Below are positions 42,101-49,796 of a DNA stretch of 64,000 nt, piece by piece (position 1 is the stretch's first letter; each line of letters starts with the position of its first letter). This DNA comes from an uncultured Saprospiraceae bacterium (GTDB taxonomy: Bacteria > Bacteroidota > Bacteroidia > Chitinophagales > Saprospiraceae), in assembly GCA_937981555.1 (NCBI GenBank), contig CALJOK010000077.1, positions 1-64,000 of the forward strand, in the 5' to 3' direction. A model generated the notes under the pieces. It did not search any database. It saw nothing but the letters and a program-made list of their open reading frames with translations, and was not told the DNA's origin. A program made the translations under genes and the position numbers.

Positions 42101-42535
42101 TTAATCACCTACGGGAGATTTATAAAATGCATGAGCCAATAAATCATGTGTTGTAATTATTCCTACCAAAACACCGTCTTCCATGATCGGAAGGGCATGG
42201 TAAATATTTTCCAAAAACAAATCTGCAGCCAATCCAATGCTATCTTCAGGATTTAGAAACACAGGATTTTTAGTCATGATGTCTTTTGCAAATATATTGT
42301 TATAAGTTTTATTGGAGTAAGTTTTTCCAGCCGTCTCATTGGATAATTGATAAGCTAGATTAGTGAAATCATTTTTGCTAATAATCCCTTTGGCCATTGC
42401 CATTTTATCAACCACGGGAAGATGATGAAAAGAATTAGTATCGAAGATAGATTTGATTTTATAGAATGGAGTATCTAGTTGGATGACCGTTAAATCTTTA
42501 GTCATCAAATCTCTTAAAGGAGTTAGTGTATTCAT
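42101..42535 (-). CDS. CBS-pair protein
   Basis: 144 residues: LMTKDLTVIQLDTPFYKIKS...HHLPVV and IMTKNPVFLNPEDSIGLAAD...HALPIM. Paralogue of 39483-39917 by its spacer. It lies after the USP at 42699-43547 but is separated from it by a terminator, and no box promoter is visible in the 160-base gap, so it may depend on read-through. Confidence 0.87.
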   Translation of the reverse strand: MNTLTPLRDLMTKDLTVIQLDTPFYKIKSIFDTNSFHHLPVVDKMAMAKGIISKNDFTNLAYQLSNETAGKTYSNKTYNNIFAKDIMTKNPVFLNPEDSIGLAADLFLENIYHALPIMEDGVLVGIITTHDLLAHAFYKSPVGD

Positions 42536-42587
42536 AATTCTTATTTTTTTAAAATTAAATAATTGATTGTCAAATAGTTTTTGATCT

Positions 42588-42622
42588 AAAAAATCCTTCC
42601 TAGAGTTGAATCATAGGAAGGA
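42588..42622 (-). terminator. intrinsic terminator
   Basis: TCCTTCCTA/TAGGAAGGA stem with six T on the minus strand. It ends the 44016-42699 transcript. Confidence 0.8.
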
Positions 42623-42698
42623 TCTACATTGCTTATTTAAAAAACTGGAGCAGTATAGGTTTTTTGAAAAAAACGTCTACTAGCTCCACACTCGAAAA

Positions 42699-43547
42699 CT
42701 ACTCATTTAGTAAGTGAAAAACCATCACAGGAAGTTTGGAGGTTCTTGCCATTTTTTTAGTTAGACTCAATTGGAATATATTTTCCAAATAATTTCGTTG
42801 ACGATTGACTAAAACGATAAGGTCTATTTCATTTTCATCTGCATATTGATTCAGTCCTTCCAAGACAGAACGGTTCTTAATATTGACGATGTTAAATGAA
42901 AATGCAGGATCTCCTTTTTCAAAAAGTTTATAGAAAATAGTATCTTCTACTGTTTCATAATTATCATTTTCTTCCACATGTACAAAGTGCATGGTAGCCC
43001 TAAAAACATTTCCGAAGTCAATAATTTGATCAACCAAATCTTCATCAGCTGATTCATAATTACTGGCGTAAAGTACATCTTCATAATCCTTATATTTTGT
43101 TCCTTGAGGAACTAAAATCACCGGACAATGAGCTCGCTGAGCTACTCCAGAAGAAATACTTCCAAACATTTTATCGAGTACATTTCCAGTTCCAGTCGTA
43201 CCGATAACAACCATAGCAATATCATCCTCATTCGAAGTTAAATTGACTATTTGTTGAGTTGTATTCAATCCAACAATTGCTTCTGTCTCGATTTTTTGGC
43301 GAGTCAAAACATTGGAAGTTTGGCTATTTTCAAGATTGACTTTTACAAACTCGTTCATCTGCTCAATAATCGTTTCCTCCCGAGTTTTTTCAGCATGAAG
43401 ATTTATCGAAGCATTAATATTCAAATTGCCATTATATACATGCACCAACTTAATGGAGAAACCCAATGTATCACCCAAGCGTTTAGCATACAAGAAAGCA
43501 TCCATCGAACATTGCGAAAAATCTATAGGCACTAATATATTTTTCAT
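42699..43547 (-). CDS. tandem universal stress protein
   Basis: 282 residues: KNILVPIDFSQCSMDAFLYA, nucleotide signature IGTTGTGNVLDKMFGSIS, second domain ending YLENIFQLSLTKKMARTSKL. The VLEGLNQYADENEIDLIVLV segment parallels GLKEYAREKNMDWMVLV in the 35836 USP. It is preceded by a CBS gene with a 34-base gap, giving a CBS-USP operon that mirrors the plus-strand arrangement. Confidence 0.9.
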   Translation of the reverse strand: MKNILVPIDFSQCSMDAFLYAKRLGDTLGFSIKLVHVYNGNLNINASINLHAEKTREETIIEQMNEFVKVNLENSQTSNVLTRQKIETEAIVGLNTTQQIVNLTSNEDDIAMVVIGTTGTGNVLDKMFGSISSGVAQRAHCPVILVPQGTKYKDYEDVLYASNYESADEDLVDQIIDFGNVFRATMHFVHVEENDNYETVEDTIFYKLFEKGDPAFSFNIVNIKNRSVLEGLNQYADENEIDLIVLVNRQRNYLENIFQLSLTKKMARTSKLPVMVFHLLNE

Positions 43548-43581
43548 GTTGGGAAGTTTTATTTTTAGTTAAAGATTAAAC

Positions 43582-44016
43582 TTATGAATTGACATTAGAC
43601 GTCTCTTCATTAAGCGTTCTGATAATATCAAAAGTGGTAACGATGCCAACCAATCTATCATTTTCGACAACTGGTAATGCTCTAAATAAATTTTTACTAA
43701 AAATATCTAAAGCGACATTGATACGATCAGTTGGTTTTAATTTACCTACGCCACGAGTCATGATGACTTCCACGTTGTAATTATTAAGGCGTGTTTCATT
43801 AATGATTTTTTCCAAAGTATTTTCACCTAAGCCTTTCATAAAAAGCAGTAAATCTTCTCTACTGATGATCCCAACTACTTTGTTTGATCGAGTAACTGGA
43901 ATATGGTGAATAGCATGCTCTTTAAAGATATCTCTGACACGAGTCAAGCGATCTCTTTCGGCAACACTAATTACATCTTTAGTCATAATGGTAGAAACTG
44001 GAGCTAAAACATTCAT
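43582..44016 (-). CDS. CBS-pair protein
   Basis: 144 residues: IMTKDVISVAERDRLTRVRD...HHIPVT and IMTRGVGKLKPTDRINVALD...RALPVV. Paralogue of 17357-17785 (shared FMKGLGENTLEKIINETRLNN versus FLKGMNYNSYQDLMNDVRLK). First gene of a minus-strand CBS-USP operon; it may share the box pair at 44081-44115 with the divergent copper-chaperone-like gene. Confidence 0.88.
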   Translation of the reverse strand: MNVLAPVSTIMTKDVISVAERDRLTRVRDIFKEHAIHHIPVTRSNKVVGIISREDLLLFMKGLGENTLEKIINETRLNNYNVEVIMTRGVGKLKPTDRINVALDIFSKNLFRALPVVENDRLVGIVTTFDIIRTLNEETSNVNS

Positions 44017-44050
44017 AATTTATTTTTTTTAGTGAACAATTATTTGATCA

Positions 44051-44146
44051 CAAATTGAGGAGAAACCAGAGTAGAATTGATGATTTTTGTTACAAGCAAA
44101 TGATGATTTTTGTCACCCTTTATCTTTTTTAGCTACTATAACTTTG
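44051..44146. promoter_or_regulatory. shared box pair between divergent genes
   Basis: TGATTTTTGTTA (44081-44092) and TGATTTTTGTCA (44104-44115), 23 bp apart. Plus strand: TAACTTTG at 44139-44146, 36.5 bp. Minus strand: TCAATTTG (44051-44058), one base off the standard distance, could serve 43582-44016 with the box order reversed. Confidence 0.75.
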
Positions 44147-44158
44147 AAATAAAAAATC

Positions 44159-44425
44159 ATGAAAAAGGAAATAATTAATATCGACAACTTGAAATGTGGA
44201 GGATGTGAAAATACTATTACATCTGCCATTTTAAAAATGGAAGGAGTTGCCTCTGTAGAAGTAAATCACGAAACATCAGAAGTTATTATCGAAAAAAATG
44301 AGATGACTTTACGAGCCACAATTATTGAAAAACTTTCAGCTTTAGGTTATCCTGAAGCAGGTACTTCTAATGTGATTCATAAAGCAAAATCTTATGTGAG
44401 TTGTGCGATTGGAAGAGTGAAGTAA
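44159..44425 (+). CDS. HMA-domain metal-binding protein (copper-chaperone-like)
   Basis: 88 residues: KKEIINIDNLKCGGCENTIT with the CxxC metal site, GVASVEVNHETSEVIIE, KLSALGYPEAG. This is a complete ferredoxin-like HMA domain of CopZ type. A second cysteine near the end (YVSCAIGRVK) is unusual. Given the shared promoter class with ccoI and the cco operon, delivery of copper for oxidase assembly is a reasonable inference. Confidence 0.87.
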   Translation: MKKEIINIDNLKCGGCENTITSAILKMEGVASVEVNHETSEVIIEKNEMTLRATIIEKLSALGYPEAGTSNVIHKAKSYVSCAIGRVK

Positions 44426-44509
44426 TTTCTAAAAGATGATATTTTTTCGAATACAGATTCTCAAAAACAATTGTTATCTTTCTTTTGTGAAACTGCTAAC
44501 AGAAAAAAA

Positions 44510-45658
44510 ATGAGTTTTTTTGGAAAAAGACACACACTATATATATTGTTCTTCGCAATATCCTTTTTCTCTTTCGGGCAGCAAAAAGTAGCATTCGAAG
44601 GACAATTTATATTAGTTGGAAGTTACTCACCAGACAATCAATTGGAAGGATTTTTAGGTTCGAGATACATTCCTGAGTTGAGTTATTTGATTCCTTTGGA
44701 TTCTGCTCAAACCAAATTTTTCGACTTTGAAACTTCTGCTAATATTTACGGCAACGCATCGTTTTCGCTTTTTGACACTTCTAGCCTTGAAGGCAATATT
44801 CAACCTTATCGAATTTGGGCAAGATACAATGCAAAGCAATTTGAGTTGCGAGTAGGTTTGCAAAAAATAGATTTTGGATCAGCTTCTTTGCTTCGGCCAA
44901 TTCAATGGTTTAACCAAATTGATCCACGAGATCCATTGCAATTGACGAATGGTGTTTATGGAATCTTAGGCAGATATTATTTTTTAAATAATGCTAATGT
45001 TTGGTTGTGGGCTTTATATGGAAATGAAAAAACGAGAGGCTTCGATGCTGTCGAAACGAATAAAAGAATTCCTGAGTTAGGAGGACGAATTCAGTACCCA
45101 ACTAACAAAGGGGAAATTGCTTTTTCTTATCATCATCGTACTGCGAATTCTACCAATTTATTTTTTATTCCTCAGTTTGAAAAAATTCCGGAACACCGAT
45201 TTGGGTTGGATGGAAAATGGGATTTGGGAGTTGGACTGTGGTTTGAATCGGCATTTATTTATAAAACCAGAGATGTAGCTTTTTTGACTCATCAAGCACT
45301 TTTTAATGTCGGAACGGATTACACATTCGGAATTGGTAATGGCGTAAATATAGTGTTAGAACATTTGGTTATCGCATCAGGTGATCAGTTTTTAGGAGCA
45401 GAGAATACGGTGAATATCACCGCAGCATTGATGTCGTATCCACTTGGATTTTCTGATAATATAAGTGGTGTGTTTTTATATAATTGGACAGCAGATAATT
45501 TCACATTCAATATTAATTATAATCATCAGTTTGAAAAAATATCAGCTTACGTGATGGCATATTATAATCCATCGGCAGTTTCTGGAATTCAACAAAATGA
45601 TTTAGTGAGTCAATTTTCAGGGCCAGGGATTCGAGTGATGATTGTTTATAATCATTAA
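44510..45658 (+). CDS. outer-membrane beta-barrel protein
   Basis: 382 residues. Signal peptide (YILFFAISFFSFGQQ) at the N-terminus. The rest alternates in barrel fashion with many aromatic strand ends and finishes GIRVMIVYNH. The middle has WARYNAKQFELRVGLQKIDF and QWFNQIDPRDPLQLTNGVYG, reminiscent of outer-membrane proteins linked to RND/ABC exporters. The ATG at 44510 removes a non-signal leader. It lies 94 bases before an ABC transporter operon, to which it probably supplies the outer-membrane part. Confidence 0.75.
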   Translation: MSFFGKRHTLYILFFAISFFSFGQQKVAFEGQFILVGSYSPDNQLEGFLGSRYIPELSYLIPLDSAQTKFFDFETSANIYGNASFSLFDTSSLEGNIQPYRIWARYNAKQFELRVGLQKIDFGSASLLRPIQWFNQIDPRDPLQLTNGVYGILGRYYFLNNANVWLWALYGNEKTRGFDAVETNKRIPELGGRIQYPTNKGEIAFSYHHRTANSTNLFFIPQFEKIPEHRFGLDGKWDLGVGLWFESAFIYKTRDVAFLTHQALFNVGTDYTFGIGNGVNIVLEHLVIASGDQFLGAENTVNITAALMSYPLGFSDNISGVFLYNWTADNFTFNINYNHQFEKISAYVMAYYNPSAVSGIQQNDLVSQFSGPGIRVMIVYNH

Positions 45659-45752
45659 TTTTTTGAAAAAAACGCTAAATTAAACTGACGAATGCCTTAA
45701 AACTTAATCCCCAAAAAATCAATCTTCGACCATAAAATTCAATTCAACTAAT

Positions 45753-46466
45753 ATGAAAAACGAAGCCATAATTTCAATTCAAAATGTAACCAAACGATTC
45801 CCCGTAGGTGACGGAGAATTTACTGCATTAAAAAATATTAACCTTGAATTTCAGAGAGGAGAGTTTGCAGGATTGGTTGGTCCAAGTGGTTCAGGGAAAA
45901 CGACTTTGCTAAATATTATTGGTTCATTAGATTCTCCAACAGAAGGGGATGCGTTAGTTTTGGGGAAAAATATCTCTGAACTCTCGCACAAAGAATCTGC
46001 CTTGCTTCGAAATAAACACATTGGTTTTATTTTTCAAGTTTATAATTTATTACCAGTTTATACAGTTTACGAAAATGTTGAGTTTGCTCTTTTGTTACAA
46101 AACATTCCGAAAGTGCAAAGACAAAAAATGGTCATGGAAGCATTGGAATGGGTTGGCTTAGCAAGTATGGCTGATAAGAAACCAGACAAACTTTCGGGTG
46201 GTGAAGGTCAGCGAGTTGCCATCGCTAGAGCGATGGTAAAGAAACCTGAAATTGTAATTGCTGATGAACCTTCTGCGAATTTGGATGCTGAAAATACTCA
46301 TGCAATTCTTAAAACGATGAGGGAGTTAAATGAAAACTTAGGAACTACTTTTTTATTCTCCACGCATGATGAAAAAGTGATGGGGTATTTAGATCGCATT
46401 GTTCACTTGCGAGATGGAGCAGTTGAAGAAGATGAAATCATCAAGTCAAAAACCACCAACCAATGA
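45753..46466 (+). CDS. ABC transporter ATP-binding protein, LolD/MacB type
   Basis: 237 residues: Walker A GPSGSGKTT, signature LSGGEGQRVAIARAM (the usual second Q is G), Walker B EIVIADEPSANLD, H-loop STHD. It belongs to the lipoprotein/macrolide (type VII) ABC family that works with FtsX-like permeases. The stop overlaps the next gene by four bases. Confidence 0.93.
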   Translation: MKNEAIISIQNVTKRFPVGDGEFTALKNINLEFQRGEFAGLVGPSGSGKTTLLNIIGSLDSPTEGDALVLGKNISELSHKESALLRNKHIGFIFQVYNLLPVYTVYENVEFALLLQNIPKVQRQKMVMEALEWVGLASMADKKPDKLSGGEGQRVAIARAMVKKPEIVIADEPSANLDAENTHAILKTMRELNENLGTTFLFSTHDEKVMGYLDRIVHLRDGAVEEDEIIKSKTTNQ

Positions 46467-47620
46467 AACTAGCATTTCAATTAGCCTATAAAAATTTAAT
46501 AGGAGCAGGTTTACGGACTTGGCTCAACGTTGGCGTTTTAGCATTTTCATTTATCATCATTATTTTTTACAATGGATTAATTGATGGTTGGAATGATCAA
46601 GCTAAACATGATAGTATTGCTTGGGAATTTGGCGAAGGAAAATTAATGCATTCAGACTATGATCCATTCGATCCTTTTACGATTCTGGATGGACATGGCG
46701 TTTTAGAAAATGACCAACTCAATGATTTAACACCAATTTTACTTCGACAAGCTTCGATTTATCCAGAAGGTCGAATGCTTTCCGTAGCACTAAAAGGTAT
46801 CGATGCCAATCAAACTATTCTCGAACTTCCGACTGCTGCGTTAAAAAATAGTACAGCAGAAATTCCTGCGATCATTGGTAGAAATATGGCTGATGCAGCT
46901 AATCTAAAAACAGGCGATAATATCCTTCTCCGATGGCGCGACAAAGGTGGAACTTTCGATGCAGCAAAAGTTACAATTGTTGATGTTTTTGAAACCAATG
47001 TACCGACAGTTGATGCTGGACAGGTTTGGATTCCTATTAAAAAAATGTGGGAGATGACAGGTTTGGAAAATCACGCTACATTTTTTATTGCCAATGAAAA
47101 ATATCAACCAAGTAATATTTTAGATTGGAAATATCAGAATCAAGAAATGTTGTTAAGTGATTTGAACGAGATCATTGCGATGAAAAAAGTAAGTGGTTCC
47201 ATCATGTATTTGCTTTTATTAGCGATAGCATTGTTAGCCATTTTTGATACTCAAGTCCTTTCTGTTTTTCGTCGACAAAAAGAAATTGGAACCTACATTT
47301 CTTTAGGAATGACGAGAAGTCAGGTGGTTGGATTATTTACGGTCGAAGGAAGTATGTATAGTTTTTTTGCGATGATTCTTGGAAGTATAGTTGGGGTTCC
47401 ACTCTTTGCCTATTTGGCGAAAACAGGAATAGGGATGCCTGCTGCATCTAGAGATATGGGGATTCCATTGGCAGAAAGAATTTTTCCAGTTTTTAGCATA
47501 CAGCTGATTGTAGGAACGATTTTATTGGTGGTCATTGCGGCAACAATCGTCAGTTTTTTACCTGCGAGAAAAATTTCAAAAATGAATCCCGTGCTCGCAC
47601 TAAAAGGAAAGTTACAATGA
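46463..47620 (+). CDS. ABC permease, FtsX-like (first)
   Basis: 385 residues with the type VII topology: one N-terminal helix (TWLNVGVLAFSFIIIIFYNG), a large periplasmic domain (about 45-245), and three C-terminal helices (about 250-270, 305-330, 350-375). The QKEIGTYISLGMTRSQVVGL coupling motif matches the FtsX/MacB permease family. It overlaps the neighbouring genes by four bases on each side, indicating a tight operon. Confidence 0.9.
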   Translation: MKLAFQLAYKNLIGAGLRTWLNVGVLAFSFIIIIFYNGLIDGWNDQAKHDSIAWEFGEGKLMHSDYDPFDPFTILDGHGVLENDQLNDLTPILLRQASIYPEGRMLSVALKGIDANQTILELPTAALKNSTAEIPAIIGRNMADAANLKTGDNILLRWRDKGGTFDAAKVTIVDVFETNVPTVDAGQVWIPIKKMWEMTGLENHATFFIANEKYQPSNILDWKYQNQEMLLSDLNEIIAMKKVSGSIMYLLLLAIALLAIFDTQVLSVFRRQKEIGTYISLGMTRSQVVGLFTVEGSMYSFFAMILGSIVGVPLFAYLAKTGIGMPAASRDMGIPLAERIFPVFSIQLIVGTILLVVIAATIVSFLPARKISKMNPVLALKGKLQ

Positions 47621-48891
47621 TACAATTTTTATTAAAAGGAATTTTAAGAGATAAAAGTCGAAGCATCTTACCCATCATCGTAGTAAGTATTGGCGTAGCA
47701 TTGACCGTAGTGTTGAGTGCTTACATGAAAGGTGCATTTGGAGATTTGATTGATCAAAATGCTCGTTTCGAAACGGGGCATGTAAAAATTATGACCAAGG
47801 CTTACGCCGAAAATAAAGCGCAATTACCAAATGATTTAGCGCTCTTGGAGGTAGACAAATTGATTGAATCTTTAGACAAAGATTTTCCAGAAATGGAGTG
47901 GGTTAATCGAATTCGTTTTGGAGGGTTGATTGATGTTCCCGATGCTCAAGGTGAATCAAAAGGACAAGGGCCAGCTGCAGGAATTGCTATTAATTTATTT
48001 GATGAAAAAAGTAGCGAAGCGAAAAGAATGAATATTGAAAGTTCTATTGTGAAGGGGGGAATGCCTCAAAAAAATGGAGAAGCAATTATCGGAAATGACT
48101 TTGCTGAAAAATTAAATCTCAAAATCGGAGATGAAATTACTTACTTCGGAACGACGATGAATGGAAGTATGACTTTCCAAAATTTCATTGTGAGTGGGAC
48201 GATTCGGTTTGGTGCAGCAGCGATGGATCGAGGAGCAATTGTGGTTGATATTTCTGATGCGCAAAAAATGTTGGATATGGAAAATGGAACTGGAGAGTTG
48301 CTCGGTTTTTCCAAACTCAATATTTATGATGATGAAAAAGTAAAACAACTTGCAGATAAATTTAATCAAAAATATGTTGACGACTTAGATGAATTTGCGC
48401 CAATCATGTTGCCATTGCGAGCACAAAATAATCTTGGAGAAATGATTGATTACTCCAGTTATATGTCAAGCATTTTTGTCTTTATTTTTGTTTTTGCGAT
48501 GTCGATAGTTTTGTGGAATACTGGTTTGTTGGGCGGACTTCGGAGGTATCAAGAATTTGGAATTCGTTTGGCGCTTGGAGAAGAAAAAGGGATGATCTAT
48601 CGGAGATTGATTTTGGAGGCAATTCTCATCGGAGTGATCGGATCGATTGTCGGAACTTTGATAGGATTGGGTGGTGCATATTATTTACAAATAGTTGGAA
48701 TTGACATTAGCGACTACATGGATAATTCGACGATGTTGATGCCTTCCGTTTTGCGAGCGAAAGTAACCCCTGAACTATTTTTCATTGGTTTTATTCCAGG
48801 TTTGTTAGCGATGGTTTTTGGAAACATGCTATCTGGACTTGGAATTTATAAAAGAGAGACGGCAAGACTTTTTAAAGAATTGGAAGTATAA
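47617..48891 (+). CDS. ABC permease, FtsX-like (second)
   Basis: 424 residues, same topology: RSILPIIVVSIGVALTVVLS at the N-terminus, a periplasmic domain (about 40-275), and helices at about 280-305, 340-365 and 385-410, with RRYQEFGIRLALGEEKGMIY as coupling helix. It should form a heterodimer with the preceding permease, as in LolCE. Substrate unknown; lipoprotein or a membrane-bound small molecule. Confidence 0.9.
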   Translation: MIQFLLKGILRDKSRSILPIIVVSIGVALTVVLSAYMKGAFGDLIDQNARFETGHVKIMTKAYAENKAQLPNDLALLEVDKLIESLDKDFPEMEWVNRIRFGGLIDVPDAQGESKGQGPAAGIAINLFDEKSSEAKRMNIESSIVKGGMPQKNGEAIIGNDFAEKLNLKIGDEITYFGTTMNGSMTFQNFIVSGTIRFGAAAMDRGAIVVDISDAQKMLDMENGTGELLGFSKLNIYDDEKVKQLADKFNQKYVDDLDEFAPIMLPLRAQNNLGEMIDYSSYMSSIFVFIFVFAMSIVLWNTGLLGGLRRYQEFGIRLALGEEKGMIYRRLILEAILIGVIGSIVGTLIGLGGAYYLQIVGIDISDYMDNSTMLMPSVLRAKVTPELFFIGFIPGLLAMVFGNMLSGLGIYKRETARLFKELEV

Positions 48892-48983
48892 AAATTAACC
48901 TTTTCATAAGTATGTTTTCTGAAAAAAAAGCGTCTATATAATAAAGACTTTTGAAAAGTTTTTTTCAATAAAAATTAAAAGAC

Positions 48984-49733
48984 ATGAAATATTTATCAAT
49001 CATATTAATAATTAGTTTAAGTTGGATGTCTTTCAACTTGGAAGCTCAAAAGATACCTGATGCGCTTGATATCATTGAAAAGGTTGATGCAAATATGATT
49101 TCCAAAACTAGTATCGTTGAATCAAAAATGGTTATTCAAGGTCGTAGAAAAAGTCGAACGGTTGTCTCGAAAGGATATTCCGAAGGAGATAAAAAAAGCT
49201 TCACGGAGTATCTTGCTCCAGCTAGAGAAAGAGGGACTAAGATGTTGAAGTTAGATGATAAGTTATGGATATATTCTCCATCGACAGATCGAACGATTCA
49301 ATTGTCAGGACACATGCTTCGACAGTCGGTCATGGGATCTGATTTGTCATACGAAGACATGATGGAAGATCGAGAATTGACTGATATTTATGATGCAAAG
49401 GTGACTGGTCAAGACACATTGGATGGTAGAAAAATGTGGGTGTTGGAACTCAATGCCAAGGTTGATGATGTGAGTTATGCAAAGCGAAAAATGTGGGTAG
49501 ATCAAGAAAGATTTGTTCCCTTAAAAGAAGATCTTTTTGCAAAAAGTGGAGAGTTATTGAAGCGAATTAAAATGAGTGATTTTGAGAAAATGGATGATAG
49601 ATGGTATCCTAAGAAAATGAATTTTAAAGACATGTTGAAGTCTGGAAAAGGAACGGATTTCATTGTGGTGAAAATGGAATTTGATCCAGAAATTCCAGCT
49701 TATATTTTTAGTAAGGCTTCTTTGAAAAAATAA
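48984..49733 (+). CDS. outer-membrane lipoprotein-sorting (LolA-like) protein
   Basis: 249 residues with a signal peptide (IILIISLSWMSFNLEAQ). The body matches the COG2834 type: KSFTEYLAPARERGTKMLKL, KLWIYSPSTDRTIQLSGHML, YAKRKMWVDQERFVPLKEDL. Such half-barrel proteins carry lipid-like cargo across the periplasm. With barrel, ATPase and two permeases it completes a plausible envelope export pathway. Last gene, followed by a bidirectional terminator. Confidence 0.85.
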   Translation: MKYLSIILIISLSWMSFNLEAQKIPDALDIIEKVDANMISKTSIVESKMVIQGRRKSRTVVSKGYSEGDKKSFTEYLAPARERGTKMLKLDDKLWIYSPSTDRTIQLSGHMLRQSVMGSDLSYEDMMEDRELTDIYDAKVTGQDTLDGRKMWVLELNAKVDDVSYAKRKMWVDQERFVPLKEDLFAKSGELLKRIKMSDFEKMDDRWYPKKMNFKDMLKSGKGTDFIVVKMEFDPEIPAYIFSKASLKK

Positions 49734-49752
49734 AGAAAATATTTTGATAGGT

Positions 49753-49789
49753 AAAGCGGTGTTAGCGTTCGAATCGCTAACACCGCTTT
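49753..49789. terminator. bidirectional terminator
   Basis: AAAGCGGTGTTAGCG/CGCTAACACCGCTTT, 7-base loop, T-tract on the plus strand and A-tract before it, between convergent genes. Confidence 0.9.
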
Positions 49790-49796
49790 TTTATTT

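Noticed and set aside
14458-44146. A nitrogen-fixation island
   Set aside because: FixL-, FixGHIS- and FixNOQP-like genes are present, but there are no nif genes; the same set serves microaerobic respiration.
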